The position numbers were made by a program, and so were the translations under genes. From Mitsuokella sp047974105 (GTDB taxonomy: Bacteria; Bacillota; Negativicutes; Selenomonadales; Selenomonadaceae), in contig NZ_JBHYRS010000005.1 in assembly GCF_047974105.1 (NCBI RefSeq), positions 1 through 64,000 on the forward strand: 64,000 bases of DNA. Direction: 5' to 3'. Of the stretch, positions 1 to 8,222 are shown in pieces; position 1 is the first letter of the stretch; the number at the start of each line of letters is the position of its first letter. A model generated the notes under the pieces. The model saw only the letters and a list, made by a program, of their open reading frames with translations, made no database searches and was not told the origin of the DNA.

Positions 1-8
1 AAATAATG

Positions 9-44
9 AATGATCCCGACTGCTGACGCAGCCGGGATCATTTT
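9..44. terminator. Terminator after the truncated RND gene
   Basis: A 10-bp stem (AATGATCCCG / CGGGATCATT) is extended by an inner CTGC/GCAG stem. It has T4 on the plus side and an AT-rich tail on the minus side, and lies 27 bases after the RND stop codon. Confidence 0.7.
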
Positions 45-70
45 ATGTTATACACCTGATGGTTAAGCGC

Positions 71-2794
71 TTACGCTTTATCGAGCAGCAGCATGCCGGC
101 CGTCACGCCGATAATGCCGAGCGGGGCCGTCAGGATGGTCAGTACCATATCCTTGAAGCTCCTGAGCTGAAACATCAAAAGCGTCATAATGAGGAAGATC
201 ATCACCGGAATCGGCTTGACGAGGAAGCCGACGGATTTATCGCTGTCTTCGAGCGTGCCGGCTTCTTCAATCGAGCAGCCGAGCGGCAGATCATCGCGCA
301 GCTCCTTCGTCGCGTCATAGGCCTTGGCCGTCGCATCGTTGGCCGTGCCCGAGTGGACATCGGCACTGACGGTCACGGTCGGCATGAGGTCATAGCGCTT
401 AATCAGGCCGTCTTCCGCATCGTAGGAAATCTTGGCAACCTGCCCGAGCGTCACATAGCCGGCCGAACCGAGGTAGATGGGCAGATTTTCGAGCTCTGCG
501 AGGTTTTGGCGGTCAACAGAGGCCAGGCGCAGGTCGATGTCAATCGTGCGGTCGCCCGTATAGAATTCTGCGGCCTTCGCGCCGGTGATTTCCGTATAGA
601 GCGTCTGCGATACGGCCTGACTCGTCACGCCCATGGAACGCAGCTTGTCCTGGTCAAGCTCGAGGTGCACGACTTTGCTCTTTTCGCCCCAGTCCGTCTG
701 GATGTTGTAATTATTCGGGTCCTTGGCGAGGATATCCTTGACCTCGGCGGCCGCTTTCTTGGCCTGTTCGACCGTGTAACCCGAAACGCGCAGCATGACC
801 GGATGGTCAGCAGGCGGTCCCGTCTGGATGAACTGGATATTGCCGCTGACATCGGAGAATTCGCCGTCAAAGGCATCCTGCAGCTCTTTCGCGAGTTCTT
901 CGCGCGCTTTCGTGTCCTTGGCCACGATGACAAACTGTGAACAGTTGTCAGCCGAGGCTTTCGGGTCGACGGTCAGTACAAAGCGCGGCGCGTACTGGCC
1001 GACATAATACGAGTAGTTTTCAAGCTTGTCCTGACGTTCCTGCAGAAAATCCGACATGCGGTCGCAGACTTCCTGCGAAGCCGCCATCGAAGAGCCCTCC
1101 GGCAGTTTGAGTTCGACGAGAATTTCCGGCCTCAAAGACGGCGGGAAGAATTCCTGCTTGATGAATTTCATCATAAAGAGCGAAACCGCAAAAACGCAGA
1201 CCGTCGCCACCAGCACAATTTTGCGGTGCGTCAGGAAGAGATTTAAAAGTTTGCGGAAATACGTATAAAAGCGGCTCTGGTACGGGTCAATCTTGCCATC
1301 GGCATCTTTTTTGACCTCGACGCGGATGAGATAATAGCCGTAAAGCGGCGCAACCATGACCGAAACAATCCACGAGAGCAGCAGGGCCGTCGCGATGACC
1401 GGAAACAAGGCGCTGCAGAACTCGCTGGCCATGCCCTTCGCAAACGCGACGGGGATAAAGCCGCAGCAGGTAATCAATGTGCCCGTGAGCATCGGCTTGG
1501 CCGTAGCCCTGAAGGCATAGCAGGCCGCATCGAAGCGATTGAGGCCCATCTCGAGCTTGACGCTCATCATCTCGACGGCGATGATGGCATCGTCGACGAG
1601 CAGGCCGAGTGCGATAATCAAAGAGCCCAGAGAGACCTTGTGCAAATCGATGCCAAAGGCGTACATGACGACAAAGACGCCGCAGAGCACGAGCGGGATG
1701 CAGCCCGCGACGACAAGGCCCGTGCGGAATCCTAAAGACAGGAAGCTCACAGCGAGGACAATGACGATGGCCTCAAACAGAGTCTTGACGAAGTCGTGAA
1801 TGGATTCATTGACCACACTCGGCTGGTCGGAGACCTGATGAATCTCAAGGCCGACCGGCATATCCTGCTGAATCTTGCCAATCAGCGACTTGAGGTCATC
1901 GCCGAGTTTCAGGATATTGCCGCCATCTTCCATCGAAACGGCGATGCCGATGGCCGGTTCGCCGTTGAAGTACATCTTCGGCTCGGCCGGTTCTTCATAG
2001 CGGCGTTCGACTTTGGCGATATCGCCGAGGCGCAGCACTCTGCCGCCCGCGTTAATCGGCATCTGACGGATGGCGTCGACATCGTCGAACTGGCCCGAGA
2101 CGCGCACATAGACATTATCCGTCTGTGTCTCGACCATGCCCGTGGCCGTCATGTCATTTTGCTGTGCCAAAGCACTTGTGATGACCTGCGGACTGATGCC
2201 GAGTTCCGCGAGCTTGGCGCGGTCCATCTCGATGTAAACTTTTTCCTTCTGCTCGCCGATGAGCTCGACTTTCTGCACGCTCGGGACATTTAAGAGCAGC
2301 CGGCGCGTCTTTTCGGCCTGCTGGCGCATTTCTTCGTACGAATAGCCATCGCCCGTCACCGCGTAGACGGAACCGTAGACATCATCGAAGCGGTCGTCGT
2401 AATACGGGCCGTAGACGCCCTCCGGCAGATTGACTTTTTCATCCTCACAGAGATTGCGCACGTCCTTCCAGGTATCGCGTACTTTGGCCTTGTCGACCTC
2501 GTCGCTGAGTTCGACATAAATGACGGTCTGGCCGTCGCGCGTCTCGCTCTTGATATTGTCGAGGCCGCGCGTATCCTGCAGCTTTTTCTCGAGCTTGTCC
2601 GTGACCTGTTCCTGCATTTCCTGTGCCGTGGCTCCCGGCCACGCCGCCGAAATGACCATTTGGCGAATCGTAAACTGCGGATCTTCCATGCGGCCTAATT
2701 TATTGTAGGCAAAAATGCCGCCAATCGCCGTGACGATGATGAAATACCAGACGAGCACGCGGTTCTTCAGCGAAATTTCGGTTAAATTTCTCAT
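71..2794 (-). CDS. RND-family efflux pump permease, C-terminally truncated
   Basis: Inner-membrane proton-driven drug or metabolite exporter of the RND superfamily, 907 residues. TM1 is at about residues 13-30. The first periplasmic porter region follows, then TM2-6 with the proton-relay motif GLLVDDAI at about residue 400, TM7 near 525, the second porter region, and TM8-9 at the very end. Family members run to about 1,010-1,050 residues with 12 TM helices. This one stops at LLLDKA inside or just after TM9, so TM10-12, which carry the partner residues of the proton relay, are missing. No remnant of them is visible in the 70 bases that follow. The start overlaps the stop of the adaptor gene (ATGA), so the two are translationally coupled. 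Family assignment is certain; function is doubtful because of the truncation. Confidence 0.9.
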   Translation of the reverse strand: MRNLTEISLKNRVLVWYFIIVTAIGGIFAYNKLGRMEDPQFTIRQMVISAAWPGATAQEMQEQVTDKLEKKLQDTRGLDNIKSETRDGQTVIYVELSDEVDKAKVRDTWKDVRNLCEDEKVNLPEGVYGPYYDDRFDDVYGSVYAVTGDGYSYEEMRQQAEKTRRLLLNVPSVQKVELIGEQKEKVYIEMDRAKLAELGISPQVITSALAQQNDMTATGMVETQTDNVYVRVSGQFDDVDAIRQMPINAGGRVLRLGDIAKVERRYEEPAEPKMYFNGEPAIGIAVSMEDGGNILKLGDDLKSLIGKIQQDMPVGLEIHQVSDQPSVVNESIHDFVKTLFEAIVIVLAVSFLSLGFRTGLVVAGCIPLVLCGVFVVMYAFGIDLHKVSLGSLIIALGLLVDDAIIAVEMMSVKLEMGLNRFDAACYAFRATAKPMLTGTLITCCGFIPVAFAKGMASEFCSALFPVIATALLLSWIVSVMVAPLYGYYLIRVEVKKDADGKIDPYQSRFYTYFRKLLNLFLTHRKIVLVATVCVFAVSLFMMKFIKQEFFPPSLRPEILVELKLPEGSSMAASQEVCDRMSDFLQERQDKLENYSYYVGQYAPRFVLTVDPKASADNCSQFVIVAKDTKAREELAKELQDAFDGEFSDVSGNIQFIQTGPPADHPVMLRVSGYTVEQAKKAAAEVKDILAKDPNNYNIQTDWGEKSKVVHLELDQDKLRSMGVTSQAVSQTLYTEITGAKAAEFYTGDRTIDIDLRLASVDRQNLAELENLPIYLGSAGYVTLGQVAKISYDAEDGLIKRYDLMPTVTVSADVHSGTANDATAKAYDATKELRDDLPLGCSIEEAGTLEDSDKSVGFLVKPIPVMIFLIMTLLMFQLRSFKDMVLTILTAPLGIIGVTAGMLLLDKA

Positions 2795-3873
2795 GAATCC
2801 GCCCCCGTCCTCACAGTCTCCCCTTCATGAAGTTTATGAACACCGGCCGTGACAACCGTGTCTGTGGCGTCGAGGCCATGTACGAGCACGGTATTGTCGC
2901 CGAAGTTCTCGACCGTGACGGGTCTGAGTTCGACGGTACTGTCATCCGTGACGACCCAGACCTGCGGCGTATCGCCCGTCTGATAAATGGCCGAAAGCGG
3001 CAGCACAGCTCCTGAAGAGCTCGTGCCGTCTGCATGGGCGATGGCGACGCTGGCCGTCATGCCAAGCTCCATGCCCTCCGGCGGGTTGGGGATAGAGACG
3101 CGCACGCGGTAGGTCCTTGAGGTGCTGTCCGCCATCGGTGAAACCTCGCGGACCGTGCCATCGACGGTCTGTGATAGAGCCCAGAACGACACTTTTACGG
3201 GCGTGCCGACGGCCACATCCTGAATGCGGTTTTCCGGCACGGCAATCTCGACTTCGAGTTCATCCGTCTGCACGAGCGTCATGACGGTCTGCCCGGCTGC
3301 CACGACCTGCCCTTCCTCGGCATTGATTTTCGAGATAACGCCATCGGCACCGGCGACGAGATTCGTATAACCGAGGGCGTTATGCCCCTGTGCGGCCTGC
3401 GCCAGAGCCTGCTGATACGTCGCAAAAGCCGCGTCGTAATTGGCCTGATACTGGTCGAGCACCGAGGCTGCCACGGCATCCTGACTGTAGAGTTCGCTGT
3501 AGCGCGCGAGATTCCGCTGGGCAAGGTCCATCTGGGCGCGTGCCTGCGCGACCTGCGCGTCGCCGGCATTGGCCTGCTGCACAACATCCTTAGCGTTGAT
3601 GACCATCAGCGTATCCCCGGCGCTGACGCGGCTGCCCTCCTGCACATTGCGCGAGAGAATCTGGCCGCCGACCTGGAACGAGAGATTCGTCTCATAGCGG
3701 CCGCGCACGGTGCCCGAATACGTCCCCGTATCGGTCTCGGAGCCGCTGCCGGCCTGCTGTGTCTTGACGAGTGGCGCTTTTTCCGTTGTCTGGGCCTTCT
3801 GCCCGCAGCCGGCAGCCGCAGAGGTCATGAGGAGCAGCGCCATCACGAATGCCAATCCCTTATTTCGTTTCAT
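2791..3873 (-). CDS. RND efflux periplasmic adaptor (HlyD/AcrA-type membrane fusion lipoprotein)
   Basis: Periplasmic adaptor linking the RND pump to an outer-membrane channel. The chosen start gives 360 residues beginning MKRNKGLAFVM, preceded by GGAGGGG. An in-frame start further upstream would run deep into the MarR gene and is unlikely. The N-terminus is a lipoprotein signal ending in SAAAGC. Then follow a lipoyl-like half, an alpha-hairpin rich in Ala/Gln/Tyr (about residues 90-150), the second lipoyl half and a beta-barrel. It overlaps marR by 14 bases upstream and the pump gene by 4 bases downstream, giving a tight three-gene operon. No TolC-type channel gene is in view. Confidence 0.9.
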   Translation of the reverse strand: MKRNKGLAFVMALLLMTSAAAGCGQKAQTTEKAPLVKTQQAGSGSETDTGTYSGTVRGRYETNLSFQVGGQILSRNVQEGSRVSAGDTLMVINAKDVVQQANAGDAQVAQARAQMDLAQRNLARYSELYSQDAVAASVLDQYQANYDAAFATYQQALAQAAQGHNALGYTNLVAGADGVISKINAEEGQVVAAGQTVMTLVQTDELEVEIAVPENRIQDVAVGTPVKVSFWALSQTVDGTVREVSPMADSTSRTYRVRVSIPNPPEGMELGMTASVAIAHADGTSSSGAVLPLSAIYQTGDTPQVWVVTDDSTVELRPVTVENFGDNTVLVHGLDATDTVVTAGVHKLHEGETVRTGADS

Positions 3874-4354
3874 CGGGCTCCCCTCCTGCAGCCTCTTTTT
3901 CCGGTATATCCTTCGCGAGTTTGTAAATATCGGCCTGGCAGGCGCGTTCGACAAGATGGTCAATGCCCTTGACAATGATTTCCACATCCTGCGGCTCCAT
4001 ATCCTCCACGAGATAATCGACCCAGCGCTTGATGACATTGCGCAGATACGCGTGCTGCTCCTTGCCAAAATCCGTCAGATAGACATGTTTTGCCCTCTTG
4101 TCGCGCGTGTCCTGCTCGCGGTAAACGAGTCCCTTCTGTTCGAGCATATTCATCGTGCGCGTCACGACGGCCTTATCGAGATAAAGCATCGCGGCCAGTT
4201 CATCCTGCCTTGCGCCCTCATGGTCGTAGATGCGCAGCAGCATGACATATTCCGAATACGTCAGATGCAGCTTTTCACAGGCCTCCACGACAAAAATCTG
4301 CGAACGGCGGTATAAAATCGAAAACCAGCGGCCAATGTTGATGTATTCATCCAT
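3860..4354 (-). CDS. MarR-family transcriptional regulator
   Basis: Winged-helix repressor of about 164 residues, first gene of the efflux operon and probably its autorepressor. The winged-helix core (YSEYVMLLRIYDHEGARQ, then the recognition helix around LDKAVVTRTMNMLEQKGLV and the wing) is typical of MarR/SlyA proteins that sense small aromatic ligands. The start at MDEYINIGRW is preferred because GGAGGGG lies at the right distance. The longer frame begins in AT-rich promoter DNA. A TTGAT-TTT-ATCAA palindrome upstream is a candidate operator. Confidence 0.88.
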   Translation of the reverse strand: MDEYINIGRWFSILYRRSQIFVVEACEKLHLTYSEYVMLLRIYDHEGARQDELAAMLYLDKAVVTRTMNMLEQKGLVYREQDTRDKRAKHVYLTDFGKEQHAYLRNVIKRWVDYLVEDMEPQDVEIIVKGIDHLVERACQADIYKLAKDIPEKEAAGGEPDETK

Positions 4355-4428
4355 TTGTATCCCCTCCAGCGATGAAGAAAATCTCATGTGAAAAAATGAT
4401 TTCTTTTGACTAATTTGAACAAAATAAG

Positions 4429-4441
4429 TTGATTTTATCAA
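4429..4441. promoter_or_regulatory. Candidate MarR operator
   Basis: TTGAT-TTT-ATCAA is a perfect 5-bp inverted repeat about 75 bases before the MarR start, in the AT-rich divergent region between marR and mqnA. MarR proteins normally bind such short AT-rich palindromes; the link is inferred. Confidence 0.4.
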
Positions 4442-4566
4442 ACAAAATTTTACCATATTTCACAAAAATGTCAATTCCTGCCGCTTTTTGCGAACAAACT
4501 CTCTAAATTTAGCGGCAAAATACGGTATACATGAGGAACGTCATGTATTTTCGAGGGCACAGCGTG

Positions 4567-4572
4567 TATAAT
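4567..4572 (+). promoter_or_regulatory. -10 element of mqnA promoter
   Basis: TATAAT lies 35 bases before the chosen mqnA start; a -35 match is poor (TGTATT at 17 bases). Its place supports starting mqnA at 4607 rather than at the ATG that overlaps this element. Confidence 0.45.
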
Positions 4573-4606
4573 GAGAGAGACAACGAAAGAAAAAGGGGGA
4601 TATTTT

Positions 4607-5452
4607 ATGACCTGTCCAAGAGTCGGACACATCAATTTCCTGAACGTACTGCCACTCACCTGGAGCTATGCCCACGGGGCTGCCGAAGGACTTCATCTGA
4701 CGCGCGGCGTGCCTGCAGAGCTCAACAGCGATATCGTCAATCACCGCCTCGATGTCAGCAACGTCTCGTCCATCATCTACGCGCGCCACAGCGAAGAACT
4801 CGTCGTGCTGCCGGACGTCTGCGTTTCCACGGATGGCGATGTCGAGAGCATCCTGCTCGCCTCACGCAAGCCGATCGAATCGCTCAAAGATGACAAGATC
4901 ATCCTGACGGCCAAGTCGGCCACGTCTCACTGCCTGCTCAAAATCATCCTGCGCCTCGCCTACGGCGCCATCCCGAATTATTACGTCCGCCATATCACAC
5001 CGGAAGACCCGATTCCTGAGGATGCCACGGCTTCGCTGCTCATCGGCGACGACGCGCTCTGGCTCTACCATCATCCGCGCGAAGGCTTCTATTATTATGA
5101 CCTCGGCCTCGAATGGAAGAAAATGACGGGCCAGAAAATGGTCTATGCCCTCTGGGTCGCCAGCCGCCGTTTCGCCGAAAATCACCCGGAAGACCTGCAG
5201 CTCGTTTACGACCGCATCCACAACGCCTTCCTCTCTGCCCATGAGCATAAAGATGCCGCCATTCGCGAGATTCTGCCGAAGAAAAAGGCCTTCACTTACG
5301 AACAGCTCGACGAATACCTCGGCCCCATCATCCGCTGGAATCTCACGGACGAATACCTCGAAGGCCTCAAGACCTTCTATTCACTGGCTCACAAGATGAA
5401 CCTCATCGACCATGTGCCGGAAATCGAGTTTGCCAAAGTCCAGCGCAGTTAA
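4607..5452 (+). CDS. mqnA: Chorismate dehydratase, menaquinone (futalosine) pathway
   Basis: Catalyses the first step of the futalosine route to menaquinone, converting chorismate to 3-enolpyruvylbenzoate in the cytoplasm. 281 residues with the periplasmic-binding-protein-like fold of MqnA/MqnD: N-terminal VGHINFLNVLPL, the conserved GVPAELNSDI and VSSIIYA segments, and the LLIGDDAL hinge. The start is set by AAAGGGGG before ATGACCTGT. The gene stands alone; no other mqn gene is in the window. It fits the menaquinone-linked hydrogenase at the other end of the window. MqnD and solute-binding proteins share the fold, but the conserved segments favour MqnA. Confidence 0.87.
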   Translation: MTCPRVGHINFLNVLPLTWSYAHGAAEGLHLTRGVPAELNSDIVNHRLDVSNVSSIIYARHSEELVVLPDVCVSTDGDVESILLASRKPIESLKDDKIILTAKSATSHCLLKIILRLAYGAIPNYYVRHITPEDPIPEDATASLLIGDDALWLYHHPREGFYYYDLGLEWKKMTGQKMVYALWVASRRFAENHPEDLQLVYDRIHNAFLSAHEHKDAAIREILPKKKAFTYEQLDEYLGPIIRWNLTDEYLEGLKTFYSLAHKMNLIDHVPEIEFAKVQRS

Positions 5453-5484
5453 AGCATGAAAAATAGAAGAAGATGAGGATTGAT

Positions 5485-6606
5485 ATGATGAAATGGAAAA
5501 AAAGTCTGGCCCTGCTGACCGCAGCACTCTGCTTCCTGAGCCTTGGCTGCGGCAGCAGTGCCCAGCAGTCCGCCGCTCCTAAAGAAAAAACGCTTGACGA
5601 GCAGGTCGATGAAATCGTCGATTCGATGACGACAACCGAAAAAGTCGGCCAGATGGTCATGATTGGCATTCAGGGCACGGAAGTCAGCGATGACAGCCTC
5701 TACATGCTGCATCAATATCATATGGGCGGCGTCATCCTGTTTGACCGCAATATGAAATCGGCCGAGCAGACGCAGAAGCTCATTTCGGACCTGCAGGGAC
5801 AGGCCGAACAAAAAGTACCGCTCTTCATCGGCGTCGATGAAGAGGGCGGTCCTGTCGTGCGCGGCAAAGATTTTATCAAGCCGCCGGCGTCCGAGCAGGC
5901 CATCGGCCAGACGGGCAAAGTCCCGAGGGCTGAAGAATCCGCGCGCCAGACCGGCGAACAGCTCAAAAAGCTCGGCTTCAATGTCAACTTTGCCCCAGTC
6001 GCCGATGTCGGCAATTACGAACGCTCCTTCAGTCCCGATGCAGAGCAGGCGGCAAAATTTGTCCAAGCCGCCACGCAGGGCTATGAAGAGGCGCATATGA
6101 TGTACGCCCTCAAGCACTTCCCCGGCATCGGCCGCGGCACGGTCGATTCGCATGACGACATTTCCGCCATTAACGCCTCAAAAGAGGACCTCTTGGCCAA
6201 AGATATCGTGCCGTTCAAGAGCATCATCGAAGAGCGCCAGCCCGAGGATTATTTCATCCTCGTCTCGCACCTCAAATACCCGGCCCTCGATGCTCAGAAT
6301 CCCGCGAGCCTCTCCAAGGCCATCCAGACGGATTTTCTGCGCGGCGAGCTCGGCTATCACGGGCTCATCATCACCGATGACGTCGAGATGGGCGCTTTAG
6401 CCAAGCATTACAGCTTCCGCGAACTCGGCGTGCGCGCTGTTGAAGCCGGTTCCGACATCGTGCTCGTCTGCCACGAATACCCGCATGAGACGGACGTCTA
6501 CCTCGGCCTGCTCGATGCCGTCAACGACGGCACGATTCCGATGGAACGCATCAATGAATCCGTACACCGCATCGTCAAGGCCAAACTGCTGCATACAAAA
6601 TCCTGA
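5485..6606 (+). CDS. Glycoside hydrolase family 3 lipoprotein (beta-N-acetylhexosaminidase, NagZ-like)
   Basis: Probable exported beta-N-acetylglucosaminidase acting on peptidoglycan or chitooligosaccharides. 373 residues starting MMKWKKSL, with a lipoprotein signal ending in SLGC, unlike cytosolic Gram-negative NagZ. GH3 catalytic signatures are clear: KHFPGIGRGTVDSHDD carries the His of the Asp-His acid/base dyad, and IITDDVEMGAL carries the nucleophile Asp. The start is chosen for the GAGG about 8 bases upstream. It follows mqnA by 32 bases in the same direction, so the two may be co-transcribed, and it ends at a strong bidirectional terminator. Confidence 0.87.
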   Translation: MMKWKKSLALLTAALCFLSLGCGSSAQQSAAPKEKTLDEQVDEIVDSMTTTEKVGQMVMIGIQGTEVSDDSLYMLHQYHMGGVILFDRNMKSAEQTQKLISDLQGQAEQKVPLFIGVDEEGGPVVRGKDFIKPPASEQAIGQTGKVPRAEESARQTGEQLKKLGFNVNFAPVADVGNYERSFSPDAEQAAKFVQAATQGYEEAHMMYALKHFPGIGRGTVDSHDDISAINASKEDLLAKDIVPFKSIIEERQPEDYFILVSHLKYPALDAQNPASLSKAIQTDFLRGELGYHGLIITDDVEMGALAKHYSFRELGVRAVEAGSDIVLVCHEYPHETDVYLGLLDAVNDGTIPMERINESVHRIVKAKLLHTKS

Positions 6607-6624
6607 TTCCCGCAAAGCTGCATA

Positions 6625-6666
6625 AAAAAGCTCCGGCTGCCAGATAACGGCAGACCGGAGCTTTTT
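6625..6666. terminator. Bidirectional terminator between GH3 and NSS genes
   Basis: Stem AAAAAGCTCCGG-CTGCC with an AGATAAC loop and a one-base bulge. A/T tracts on both sides serve the convergent genes. Confidence 0.85.
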
Positions 6667-6684
6667 GCTCACACGCATAAAATT

Positions 6685-8058
6685 TTATTTAAAGAACAGC
6701 GCATAGTACCCGGCCGCGAAGATGTAGAGTACAATCAGCGGCAGGATCCAGGTTACGTAGAAACGAATCCACTTCGGGAAAGCGATGCCCTTGCCCGTAT
6801 CAGCTTCCTTGATGAAGTTATCCCAGCCCCAGCCGTAGCGGCTCGTGCAGAAAGCCAGGTAAACGAGGCTGCCGAGCGGCAGCAGATTGTTGCTGACGAG
6901 GAAGTCCTCAAGGCTCAGCACATTCGAACCCGGGCCAAACGGCGTGAAGCCGCTCCAGACATTGAAGCCGAGCACGCACGGCAGCGAGAGCAGGATGATG
7001 ACGAGCATGCCCCAGCGGATGATGATCTTGCGGTCCTTATGCAGGAGCTCCAGGAAGCAGCAGATGAGGTTCTCGAAGACGGCAATGACCGTCGACATCG
7101 AAGCAAAGGCCATGAACAGGAAGAACAGCGCACCCCAGAAATGACCGAACGGCATATGGTTGAAGACGTTCGGCAGCGTGACAAACAGCAGGTTCGGGCC
7201 GCTGCCCGGGTTGACGCCGTAGCTGAAGCAGGCCGGGAAGATAATGAGGCCGGCCATGATGGCGACGAATGTATCGAGCACGATGACCCAGATGGCCTCA
7301 CCCGTCAGGCGTTTCGACTTGCCGATGTAGCTGCCAAAGATGGCGAGAGCACCGATGCCGAGACTCAGGGTGAAGAACGCCTGCCCCATGGCGGCAAATA
7401 CGACTTCCTGCACACCGTATTCCGTGACTTTGCTGAAGTCCGGATAGAGATAATACTTCAGGCCGATTTCACTGTTCGGCAGCATGATGGAGTTGATGGC
7501 CAGCACAATCATCATCAGCATCAAGGCCACCATCATCCATTTCGTGATGCGCTCAACGCCGGCCTCAACGCCTAAGTAGCAGACACCGCCGCAGAGCACG
7601 ACGACAAGAATCATGCAAAATGCCATCGTCACGGGGTCCGCGAGCAGGCCGCCAAAGACGCCGCCCACGGCCGCAGCATCCATGCCGTCGAAGGCACCGG
7701 TTGCCATTTTGTACAGATAGTAAAACATCCAGCCCGAGACCGTCGTATAGAACATCATGAGCAGCAGATTGCCCGCGATGGCCCCATATTTATAAAGATG
7801 CCACTTTGTTCCCTTCGGCTCGAGCACGTCAAACGACATGGCCGCACTGCGGACGCTGCCGCGGCCAACGGCAAACTCGGCCACCATGATGGGCAGGCCG
7901 AGAATGGCGAGGAACACCAGATAAATGAGTACGAATGAAGCGCCGCCATACTGGCCCGTGATATACGGGAAGCGCCAGACATTGCCGAGGCCAATGGCGC
8001 AGCCCGCCGAGACCAGAATAAATCCCAGGCGCGTCGAGAAACTTCCTCTCTTTTCCAA
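6685..8058 (-). CDS. Neurotransmitter:sodium symporter (NSS/SNF) family amino-acid transporter
   Basis: Sodium-coupled amino-acid symporter of the LeuT/MhsT type, 457 residues with about 11-12 membrane segments. The N-terminal signature SAGCAIGLGNVWRFPY contains the unwound TM1 Na+/substrate site, and GQAFFTLSLGIG is the TM6 unwound region. The 11-12 TM length matches bacterial family members. The start is TTG, preceded by AGGAGGG at 7 bases; no upstream ATG is in frame. The substrate cannot be read from sequence. Single-gene unit, convergent with the GH3 gene. Confidence 0.9.
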   Translation of the reverse strand: MEKRGSFSTRLGFILVSAGCAIGLGNVWRFPYITGQYGGASFVLIYLVFLAILGLPIMVAEFAVGRGSVRSAAMSFDVLEPKGTKWHLYKYGAIAGNLLLMMFYTTVSGWMFYYLYKMATGAFDGMDAAAVGGVFGGLLADPVTMAFCMILVVVLCGGVCYLGVEAGVERITKWMMVALMLMMIVLAINSIMLPNSEIGLKYYLYPDFSKVTEYGVQEVVFAAMGQAFFTLSLGIGALAIFGSYIGKSKRLTGEAIWVIVLDTFVAIMAGLIIFPACFSYGVNPGSGPNLLFVTLPNVFNHMPFGHFWGALFFLFMAFASMSTVIAVFENLICCFLELLHKDRKIIIRWGMLVIILLSLPCVLGFNVWSGFTPFGPGSNVLSLEDFLVSNNLLPLGSLVYLAFCTSRYGWGWDNFIKEADTGKGIAFPKWIRFYVTWILPLIVLYIFAAGYYALFFK

Positions 8059-8161
8059 AATTCTCCCTCCTAGATTCCCTTTACAGGGATACGGTTTTTA
8101 TAATATATACTCATATAGTTTACTCTACAGGACGATTCTTGTCCAGTCAGAGGCATCACAC

Positions 8162-8192
8162 AAAAAAAGACCTCCCCGGAGGGAGGCCTTTT
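8162..8192 (-). terminator. Terminator of ptsI
   Basis: On the minus strand GGCCTCCC-TCCG-GGGAGGTC is followed by seven T. It lies 31 bases past the ptsI stop. Confidence 0.85.
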
Positions 8193-8222
8193 GCAGGAAA
8201 CTGCCAGAATCTCAATTAGAAA

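Noticed and set aside
3874..4068. Extended N-terminus of the adaptor gene into marR
   Set aside because: Would overlap marR by about 200 bases and bury the lipoprotein signal; the ribosome site is at the downstream ATG.
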